Assembly: GCA_007376405.1 (NCBI GenBank)
Contig: VMGD01000011.1
Coordinates: forward strand, 1-36,922
Reading direction: 5' to 3'
Origin: Microgenomates group bacterium Gr01-1014_7
GTDB taxonomy: Bacteria > Patescibacteriota > Microgenomatia > Daviesbacterales > UBA10151
Length of the DNA stretch: 36,922 nt
Part shown: in pieces, positions 31,710-36,922 of the stretch
Layout: each line of letters begins with the position of its first letter
How positions within the stretch are numbered: position 1 is the first letter of the stretch
The notes under the pieces: model-generated
Told to the model about the DNA's origin: nothing
What the model saw: the letters and a program-made list of their open reading frames with translations, nothing else
The model's database searches: none
Position numbers and translations under genes: made by a program

Positions 31710-33347
31710 ATGATTGCACCTGAAGGAATTGTGTCGAGGCCAGTTCTTGAAACATTGCCAAGAGATAGAAATGAACCTTTTTCCCTTCCCGCGTCACTTA
31801 TGGATGATTTAACTTATAACTTGGTTCAAATGCCTGATTTACTCGGAGCAGTTGATACCTCGGTTACCCGCACAGGTTCCTTAGTACTTGAAAGGTCCTT
31901 TAGACAACCTCCTACATCTCTTGATCTTATCAGGGCTAAACAGGAAGCAGTGCAGGAATTAGGTTCTAACAATAGATTAAGATATCGGGTTGAAGAGTAC
32001 TTGCATAGGGCAGCTAGTATGGAAGCAGATTTTTATACATATTTTCATGGTGACTACGCAGTTTGGCCACCTTCTGAGGAACATCATAATCTTTATACAG
32101 TTTATAAGGAAAGCAGAAGATTTATGCAATTTTTAACAGAAGGGGTAGATGGAGTACAAGCAGACTCTAACTACTTGAGTGATATTTTTTCCGGACTTAG
32201 AGATTTTTCTGGTAAAGATATCTATAATTGGGTTAAAAATCCACTTTATAGAAATCCTAGATTAACTAATGGTGCCAAAACTTCTTGGTTTATGCCTAGA
32301 TGGAAATTTTTACCAACAGATTATAAACCTGACTATTATGCTGCAATAATTCTTATGAGTATAGTTGTATATACGCCTATGAGTTTTTTACTTTTATCTA
32401 TAGGCTCTAATGATTATCCCGATATAGGCTCGCGCTTATTGGATACATTAAAAGCCGCTACTTTTTCAGGTAGTTTGATGGGTTCTATGATGGCATGCCT
32501 CATACCTTTGATGGGCGCGGGCAGAATGATGGATGATAGTTTATTTGTCAAACCTGTTGCTAATCGTTATTTTAAAAATGCAGATATAGCAGAAATAATT
32601 GATAATCTGGGAAAATTAGATGAAATCTTAACCTTTGTAAAGTATGGTGAAAGAGTCAATGGTTCTACCGTCTTACCGCATGTAACTGATGACCCTGTGC
32701 ATCATTTTTCAGCAAGAAATCTGAGAAATCCTCTAATGGTAATAGGAAATCCAGATTATGTTCCCAATGACGTTGATCTGGATGGAGCAAAGTTAACTTT
32801 CCTTACAGGACACAATAGTGGAGGAAAAACATCTTTATGTAAATCAATTGCACAAGCTCAAATTTTAGCTCAAAATGGTGCTCCAATTCCAGCAGAGGCT
32901 ACCCAAATTTCCATAGCTGACAGAGTTTCTTATCAAGCCCCAATGATTAATAGTTTAAAAGATACTGAAGGAAGATTTGGTACAGAAATTATTAGAGCAA
33001 GAGATATATTTTTCCAAACAACTCCTAGGAGTCTAGTTATGCTAGATGAGTTAATTGAAGCAACTACGTATGAAGAAAGACTAAAACATTCACAAGATAT
33101 TTTAGAAGGATTTTGGCATATTGGTAATAATACAGTTTTAGTCACCCATAACCATCAGTTAGTAGAACATTTTAGAGATCTGGGTATGGGACAATGTTTA
33201 CAAGTAGAATTTGACGGAAGGACGCCAACTCATAAGTTTGTTCCAGGAATTTCTAAGGAGAGTCATGCAGATGAAGTTATGAAAAGCCTAGGTTTTACAA
33301 GAGAAGATATTTTTGGGCATTTAAGGGATATAGGTTATATTCAGTAA
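31710..33347 (+). CDS. MutS-family ATPase with two membrane-type segments
   Basis: 545 aa from ATG 31710. Residues ~55-110 look like a MutS core helical region (SLDLIRAKQEAVQELGSNNR). Two hydrophobic stretches, ~211-231 and ~252-271, are unlike soluble MutS. The ATPase has Walker A LTGHNSGGKTS (365-375), the LAQNGAPIPA block, Walker B SLVMLDEL (441-448) and the VLVTHNH switch. No N-terminal mismatch-reading domain is present, so mismatch repair is unlikely; the family's membrane-linked members have no settled role. It follows the hydrolase by 37 nt on the same strand. Confidence 0.8.
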   Translation: MIAPEGIVSRPVLETLPRDRNEPFSLPASLMDDLTYNLVQMPDLLGAVDTSVTRTGSLVLERSFRQPPTSLDLIRAKQEAVQELGSNNRLRYRVEEYLHRAASMEADFYTYFHGDYAVWPPSEEHHNLYTVYKESRRFMQFLTEGVDGVQADSNYLSDIFSGLRDFSGKDIYNWVKNPLYRNPRLTNGAKTSWFMPRWKFLPTDYKPDYYAAIILMSIVVYTPMSFLLLSIGSNDYPDIGSRLLDTLKAATFSGSLMGSMMACLIPLMGAGRMMDDSLFVKPVANRYFKNADIAEIIDNLGKLDEILTFVKYGERVNGSTVLPHVTDDPVHHFSARNLRNPLMVIGNPDYVPNDVDLDGAKLTFLTGHNSGGKTSLCKSIAQAQILAQNGAPIPAEATQISIADRVSYQAPMINSLKDTEGRFGTEIIRARDIFFQTTPRSLVMLDELIEATTYEERLKHSQDILEGFWHIGNNTVLVTHNHQLVEHFRDLGMGQCLQVEFDGRTPTHKFVPGISKESHADEVMKSLGFTREDIFGHLRDIGYIQ

Positions 33348-33397
33348 TTTTTATTTCTTCACCTCGATATTTATACAAGGAATAGATGGTAAATTTT

Positions 33398-33625
33398 TTA
33401 GGATTTTAGATCAGGAATCATCTGATCCTTCTGATTAGGTTTTAATTTAAGTTTTCTTAAAGGAATAATTTTCCCGCTTACAGTTTTAACTTTGACATCA
33501 GCTCTAACTCTGATGGCAAAAAGAATATTTAACTTAATTAAAAACTTTAAAAACTTGGCTCTACCAAAAGCTCTGTCAGCACTTAAAATTATCCTTTTCT
33601 GAACCTTGTCAACCTGGGAGGTAGA
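33398..33625 (-). pseudogene. Transposase relic (IS4-type DDE core piece)
   Basis: The minus-strand frame reads KRIILSADRAFGRAKFLKFL then IKLNILFAIRVRADVKV, a pattern of IS4-family transposases (D-R-x-F...F-x-I-R). It ends with KLKLKPNQKDQMIPDLKS and a stop. No start, no N-terminal part and no inverted repeats found. The rest of the 33348-33691 gap shows nothing else. Confidence 0.65.
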
Positions 33626-33691
33626 CTACGTTGACACCTAGGGAAAATTGAGTTAAGGAAGCTCATTTTCCATACTTGGCATATAAGATTT

Positions 33692-33709
33692 TATATAGTA
33701 TTCTATATA
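33692..33709. promoter_or_regulatory. Operator-like palindrome over the promoter of the Phd/RelE pair
   Basis: TATATAG and CTATATA form a perfect 7-bp inverted repeat with a 4-nt centre. It overlaps TATTCT (33699-33704), the -10 box 7 nt before ATG 33712. A site for autorepression by the antitoxin is likely. Confidence 0.5.
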
Positions 33710-33711
33710 TT

Positions 33712-33987
33712 ATGAACACACTTATGCCAAGAACCGTTTCTGTATCTGATATTCAAAAAAACTACCGTAAGATTTTTAATACAGCAAAAAGAACTAAGGA
33801 ACCAGTGGTTGTCCTTGCAAATAACAAGCCCGAGGTTGCTATCATCGATTATGAGGCTTATGAGAATTTAAGAGCGGTTTCTTATGAGGCTGAAATAAAA
33901 GATACTCTTAGGGCAGCAGAGGAAGGTAGAAAAGAATATAAAGCAGGAAAAACTGTTAAAGCAAAATCCCTTGCCGCTTTAATTTGA
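33712..33987 (+). CDS. Phd/YefM-family antitoxin
   Basis: 91 aa from ATG 33712 (a second ATG at 33724). TVSVSDIQKNYRKIFNTAKR and EPVVVLANNKPEVAIIDYEA are the DNA-binding fold, and the tail AAEEGRKEYKAGKTVKAKS is the toxin-binding part. It ends TGATG into the toxin gene. It is not similar in detail to the pair at 12471, so it is a separate acquisition. Confidence 0.88.
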   Translation: MNTLMPRTVSVSDIQKNYRKIFNTAKRTKEPVVVLANNKPEVAIIDYEAYENLRAVSYEAEIKDTLRAAEEGRKEYKAGKTVKAKSLAALI

Positions 33988-34256
33988 TGACTATCACTCA
34001 AATTGAATATTCTACAAATTTTGTCAGACTATTTAAGAAACTAACCCCTGAAGTAAAGAAACAGGCTGTGAAAGCTGAATCACTGTTTAAGAAGAATCCT
34101 TTTTTTCCAAAACTAAAAACACATAAACTTTCAGGTAAGCTGGCTGGTTTGTGGGCTTTTTCCATTAACTATCAAGACAGGATTATATTTGAATTTATGG
34201 AAAAAGGTAAGGTATTATTCTACAAAATTGGCAGTCATGAAATTTATAAAGCTTAA
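33987..34256 (+). CDS. RelE/YafQ-type toxin
   Basis: 89 aa from ATG 33987 (an upstream TTG at 33984 is less likely). IEYSTNFVRLFKKLTPEVKK, the PFFPKLKTHKLSGKLAG core and the end FYKIGSHEIYKA with His match the RelE superfamily of ribosome-dependent mRNA nucleases. It looks intact. One-base overlap with the antitoxin gene. Confidence 0.85.
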   Translation: MTITQIEYSTNFVRLFKKLTPEVKKQAVKAESLFKKNPFFPKLKTHKLSGKLAGLWAFSINYQDRIIFEFMEKGKVLFYKIGSHEIYKA

Positions 34257-34272
34257 ATAATGTCATATGTAA

Positions 34273-34296
34273 TCAAGGAATAATTGCCAATTTTGC
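34273..34296 (+). repeat. 24-bp direct repeat, left copy
   Basis: TCAAGGAATAATTGCC and AATTTTGC. It matches 35216-35239 at 22 of 24 positions in the same orientation, 943 bp apart, with one gene and a small reading frame between them. Confidence 0.75.
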
Positions 34297-34387
34297 CGCT
34301 CATATATCCTCAAAGCAAGGAAATTATTTTAGCTATAGATATACTTCTAGCTAGCAATTTTCTACCAAAAGTGCTTAAATTTGCTTG

Positions 34388-35014
34388 GTGAAACAAGAAA
34401 GAGATCACATTAATATTAAAGGTTTAACATTGGTTAGTCCAGAATATGCGAGAACATGGGGTCTAGTTGTTCAAAATCCAGTTTTTATATCTCCAACTGA
34501 TTCAGTTGATATGAGGCCGCCCATCTATCAAGTAGAACTGACAACTAAGGTTTCAATTTTTGACCAAACTGATACCGAAACTATAGCAAGAATAAAAGAA
34601 TTCGTTCTTCACGGCATATCTGTGGAATATCGGCCTCAATCTGGTATGGGATATTTTGAAACTCCACTACTTACTGAACGGGTTACTCCAGATGATATAG
34701 CTTGGTTTGCGAGTGGTTGGGGTTTAGGTAGATGGGTCGCGGTTATTGAACCCTTGGGTAGAGTCAAAGAAGAAAATGATCCGCTGAAATACTTTAATAA
34801 AAGCACTGATGAACTAAAGGTTCAGAAAATCATGGCATTTTGTAGAGGTTGTTCTACCCAACTACAAGAAAATGGGCTGGCTGTTGATATTGGTAATAGA
34901 GGACGATTTTATCCTGTTTGTGGTTTAGCAATGCACGGTGAAGAAATAGCCTCCAAACAATGGCAATACTTTAGATTTTCTTTCCACCAAGATGGTAAAA
35001 TTATCCCTAGTTAA
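34388..35014 (+). CDS. Hypothetical protein, 208 aa
   Basis: A GTG start at 34388, chosen because TAAATT lies 6 nt before it; a TTG at 34385 is also in frame. Soluble, beta-rich in the first half (VSPEYARTWGLVVQNPVFIS), with a late FCRGCSTQLQENG segment that may bind metal or form a disulfide. No family recognised. It lies between the two 24-bp direct repeats. Confidence 0.55.
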   Translation: MKQERDHINIKGLTLVSPEYARTWGLVVQNPVFISPTDSVDMRPPIYQVELTTKVSIFDQTDTETIARIKEFVLHGISVEYRPQSGMGYFETPLLTERVTPDDIAWFASGWGLGRWVAVIEPLGRVKEENDPLKYFNKSTDELKVQKIMAFCRGCSTQLQENGLAVDIGNRGRFYPVCGLAMHGEEIASKQWQYFRFSFHQDGKIIPS

Positions 35015-35054
35015 AATATCACTGTATTTTCTTTTAACTTGATATAATAAGCTG

Positions 35055-35202
35055 ATGAAAAGAAAAGATAAGGGGAAAGACAAGAAATCAAAAGAGTTAT
35101 TGGAACTTTTAAAAATGGGTTACTTTGATACTTACTAGAGAAGAATTCGATAATTTAGAGAAAAGGGTAGATAAAGTAGAACAAAAAGTCATTTCGGTAT
35201 AA
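35055..35202 (+). other. Two overlapping tiny frames, possibly one frameshifted gene
   Basis: TATAAT (35043-35048) lies 6 nt before an ATG that opens MKRKDKGKDKKSKELLELLK then MGYFDTY and stops at 35138. In the +1 frame a TTG at 35125 reads MILTREEFDNLEKRVDKVEQ then KVISV and stops at 35202, a heptad-like coiled coil. Either a single small protein has suffered a frameshift, or two microproteins overlap. Confidence 0.35.
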
Positions 35203-35215
35203 ACTTACCTTGTTG

Positions 35216-35239
35216 TCAGGGGATAATTGCCAATTTTGC
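35216..35239 (+). repeat. 24-bp direct repeat, right copy
   Basis: TCAGGGGATAATTGCC and AATTTTGC; see 34273-34296. It lies 26 nt before the -35 box of the candidate RNA gene. Confidence 0.75.
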
Positions 35240-35264
35240 TATATTTTGACCTACTTTGTCCCAG

Positions 35265-35292
35265 TTGACAGACCACTGTATAACATTATATA
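35265..35292 (+). promoter_or_regulatory. Promoter of the candidate small RNA
   Basis: A consensus TTGACA (35265-35270), 16 nt, then TATATA (35287-35292); TATAAA at 35289-35294 gives 18-nt spacing. It predicts a start near 35299. No start codon follows in the correct position, unlike the window's protein-gene promoters. Confidence 0.6.
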
Positions 35293-35298
35293 AATATA

Positions 35299-35383
35299 GA
35301 ACCTGTAAAAAACCGCAAGGTTCGAATCAGTCGCAAGACCAATTCACAGGTTTCTAAGAATCCCGCTGCAAGGCGGGATTTTT
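35299..35383 (+). ncRNA. Candidate structured small RNA, ~85 nt
   Basis: Between a strong promoter and a strong terminator. AACCTGT (35300-35306) pairs with ACAGGTT (35346-35352), closing two hairpins: AACC-GCAA-GGTT (35311-35322) and GTC-GCAA-GAC (35330-35339), both with GCAA (GNRA) loops. The result is a three-way junction followed by the terminator hairpin. I recognise no known RNA family. The function is unknown; the pattern could serve as a ligand- or protein-binding RNA. There is no reading frame of note. Confidence 0.5.
35359..35383 (+). terminator. Rho-independent terminator of the candidate RNA
   Basis: AATCCCGC/GCGGGATT, 8-bp stem with a 6-nt loop, followed by TTT. Counting from the inner stem, five T's follow GCGGGA. 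The T-run is on the + strand, so it serves the RNA and not the minus-strand gene that ends at 35390. Confidence 0.75.
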
Positions 35384-35389
35384 AGTGAG

Positions 35390-35878
35390 TTATGGACCTA
35401 GTAGTGCAGCGGTACCTAAAGGAGTAGCGTATCTTTCTTTAGGATACCTCAATTGGACAAGTCCATCCGAATTCCTATCAGAAACTAATTTATAGACTTC
35501 CACAAATTCCCCAGTAATATCATCAATCGTGTCAAACATTACAGATCTTAGGGAAGGGGGAAGCACACCGTAACTTCTGTCGTGAAAGACAAAAATTGGT
35601 TCCGGCTCCAAATTTAATCCCTCATTATTTTGTTTTATGGCTTCATTATTTGGAGGGGGCCACCTGAATTCCAAGCTTAAACCTTGACCAACAAACCAGG
35701 CAGAACCAACTCTATGAGTTTTAATAGTTGGTAAAAACTTCTGGGACAAATAAACAGTGAATCCCTCAGTTCCTACGTAACCAATGTATCTTCTGCAGAA
35801 TCCAACGAGCCTTGTGCCGGTATATGCAACCTCATCCCTATCCCATTCATAATGTAGCATCAATCCTTCAACTTGCAT
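35390..35878 (-). CDS. Hypothetical protein, 162 aa
   Basis: No family recognised. Beta-rich and soluble, with several Trp/Tyr residues (HYEWDRDEVAYTGTRLVGFC, SAWFVGQGLSLEFRWPPP). A single Cys. TAGAAT lies 11 nt before the ATG. The stop is 6 nt from the small-RNA terminator, arranged tail to tail. Confidence 0.55.
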   Translation of the reverse strand: MQVEGLMLHYEWDRDEVAYTGTRLVGFCRRYIGYVGTEGFTVYLSQKFLPTIKTHRVGSAWFVGQGLSLEFRWPPPNNEAIKQNNEGLNLEPEPIFVFHDRSYGVLPPSLRSVMFDTIDDITGEFVEVYKLVSDRNSDGLVQLRYPKERYATPLGTAALLGP

Positions 35879-35938
35879 AATCCGAAATTATTCTAGCACA
35901 CTTTTGCAAAAGGATTAAATAGGGTAAAATAGAGGCAT

Positions 35939-36014
35939 GGTGGATGTAGCTCAAAAGTAGAGCATCTGTTTGTGGAACAGAAAGTAGCGGGAGCGTTACC
36001 CGTCATCCACCCCA
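35939..36014 (+). tRNA. tRNA-His (GUG) with unusual D- and T-loops
   Basis: G-1 present, acceptor GTGGATG/CATCCAC, discriminator C, CCA encoded at 36012-36014, anticodon loop TTGTGGA. Stems are intact, including T-stem GCGGG/CCCGT. The D-loop is AAAAGTA (position 18 A) and the T-loop AGCGTTA lacks T54, U55 and A58. G19 and C56 remain. TAAAAT at 35925-35930 is a candidate -10. Confidence 0.85.
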
Positions 36015-36099
36015 GATGGGATTTAGGTTGTTAGGACAAGCTAAAGTACTAAAATAGCCTAATAATTCAGCTAGAAAACTTTTTTGTTATAATGAATCC

Positions 36100-36831
36100 A
36101 TGTGGTTTTTTCTAGCTTTAGCTTCTGCTTTCTTTTATTCATTTCGCCGTTTCTCTGAAAAGAATTTAGCAAATAAAGCTGAACATTTTACATTGGGATT
36201 TGTAGTACAAGCTTTCTCCCTTCCCCTTATTACTTTATTACTCTGGTTTACCAATATTCCAACATTAACTTCTCTTTCAATACGTTTTTGGCTTCCGCTA
36301 CTTATAATTTGGATATTTTTATACCCAGCACAAGCTTATTTCTATTATAAATCCTTAAAGGAAGGCGAAATTACCTATGTACTACCTCTAATGAGCCTTA
36401 TTCCAATTTTTAATATACTTAGTTCCTGGATTTTAATACATGAAGTCCCCTCTTTTATTGGATTTCTAGGCATTATTACTATTGTTGCGGGAGTATATTC
36501 TCTCAATATAAAACCTAATATGAATATTTTTAGTCCTTTCACTTATCTTTTTAAGCATAAACCAGCTTTGTTTATGATTATCAATTGTCTTTGTTTAGCC
36601 ACTGGCTCAACGCTTGATAAAATAGCAATTCAAGCATCTAATCCATTATTCTATAGCTTTATCAATACACTGGGAGCCTCATTGATTCTGTTATTCATTG
36701 CAAAAATCATGAATCCAAAATTTAATTTAGATGTAAAGGATAATTTTAAAAGCTTTACAATTCTCGGTTTTTTACAAGCAGCTGCTTTTACTGGTTATAT
36801 AGTTGCCCTCAGTACTGGCATTGTTTCCTGA
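36100..36831 (+). CDS. EamA/DMT-family transporter, shortened C-terminus
   Basis: 243 aa with about eight membrane segments. The first EamA unit is complete (QAYFYYKSLKEGEITYVLPL then PIFNILSSWILIHE), and the second unit begins but ends at GYIVALSTGIVS, where family members (~290-300 aa, ten segments) continue with two more segments and a K-E motif. Premature stop or natural variant cannot be decided. TATAAT lies 6 nt before the ATG. A short palindrome follows the stop. Confidence 0.75.
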   Translation: MWFFLALASAFFYSFRRFSEKNLANKAEHFTLGFVVQAFSLPLITLLLWFTNIPTLTSLSIRFWLPLLIIWIFLYPAQAYFYYKSLKEGEITYVLPLMSLIPIFNILSSWILIHEVPSFIGFLGIITIVAGVYSLNIKPNMNIFSPFTYLFKHKPALFMIINCLCLATGSTLDKIAIQASNPLFYSFINTLGASLILLFIAKIMNPKFNLDVKDNFKSFTILGFLQAAAFTGYIVALSTGIVS

Positions 36832-36833
36832 CT

Positions 36834-36853
36834 TAGGACATTTTAGTGTCCTA
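36834..36853. terminator. Possible bidirectional terminator
   Basis: TAGGACA and TGTCCTA form a 7-bp stem over TTTTAG, between two converging genes. No long T-run, so weak. It contains the stop codon of the minus-strand gene. Confidence 0.35.
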
Positions 36854-36922
36854 TTAACTTAAGTAGTTCGATTTCCTCATTTAAGGCTGGATCTTCGATT
36901 GTTGTTTCAACGTAGGCAATCT
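36843..36922 (-). CDS. C-terminal fragment of an unknown minus-strand gene (cut by window edge)
   Basis: The frame reads IAYVETTIEDPALNEEIELL then KLIGH and stops at 36843. Acidic and helical. Too short to assign. Confidence 0.4.
   Translation of the reverse strand, partial: IAYVETTIEDPALNEEIELLKLIGH

Noticed and set aside
35939-36014. tRNA-His as a dead pseudogene
   Set aside because: All stems, G-1, discriminator C and encoded CCA are intact, and the odd loop bases change together with those in tRNA-Arg, so decay is less likely.
1-36922. CRISPR array, rRNA or replication origin
   Set aside because: No regularly spaced repeats, no rRNA-like tract and no DnaA-box cluster seen; all repeats are short and dispersed.
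1-36922. Use of the UGA-glycine code
   Set aside because: TGA ends hicB, the recombinase and the antitoxin at 33987 exactly where the families end.

Overview
The window reads like a piece of a small-genome Patescibacteria (CPR) chromosome, most likely of the Microgenomates group. This is inference from the protein families present (DUF475/TerC-like, S41 protease, GT-C-like polytopic proteins, SIMPL, NYN, HicB, a stand-alone RibD C-terminal domain), AT-rich DNA, tight gene packing, tRNAs mostly without encoded CCA, and the absence of any biosynthetic operon. TGA ends several genes, so the standard stop code applies and not the UGA-glycine code of some other CPR lineages.

Layout. 1-6350: unknown protein, methyltransferase, S41 protease, DUF475 protein, a secreted or anchored protein and a large polytopic membrane protein. 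6400-8750: a hicB antitoxin with a broken hicA, then three membrane or redox genes (CPBP protease; rhomboid plus FNR-like reductase). 8760-13200: a fic gene between two related palindromic repeats, two unknown genes, an RRM protein with a hairpin over its Shine-Dalgarno site, a RibD-C/ECF-S-like pair, a YefM/RelE pair and a VOC protein. 13280-19180: accessory zone with repeats, an NYN protein, an orphan CheD-like deamidase, a terminase-small-subunit-like gene, a polytopic protein and a large serine recombinase whose last codons lie antisense in tRNA-Pro, next to tRNA-Leu. 19250-22530: CorA, two transposase remnants and one unknown gene. 22585-26350: small membrane protein, SIMPL, DUF1761, tRNA-Gly, beta-lactamase-fold hydrolase, two envelope proteins, tRNA-Arg. 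26350-33350: SGNH hydrolase plus UDP-sugar decarboxylase, DinB, a glycoside-hydrolase-like protein and a MutS-family ATPase with membrane segments. 33400-36922: transposase relic, Phd/RelE pair, a gene between two 24-bp direct repeats, a candidate ~85-nt structured RNA, tRNA-His and a shortened EamA transporter.

How it works together. Much of the window concerns the cell envelope (proteases, membrane glycosyl-transfer-like proteins, sugar-nucleotide enzyme, hydrolases), consistent with a host-attached life style; the rest is mobile or defence-like material. Three features run through the window. (a) Many start codons sit 6-8 nt after a TATAAT-like box, which implies leaderless transcripts. 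(b) A 39-40 nt palindromic repeat occurs once between genes and twice inside genes, where it is translated in frame. (c) Three of five tRNAs have altered elbow bases at position 55, with matching changes at position 18 in two of them.

The strongest candidates for something undescribed are the structured RNA at 35299-35383, the protein-inserting palindrome, the tRNA elbow changes, the SD-masking hairpin of the RRM gene and the CheD-like protein without chemotaxis genes.
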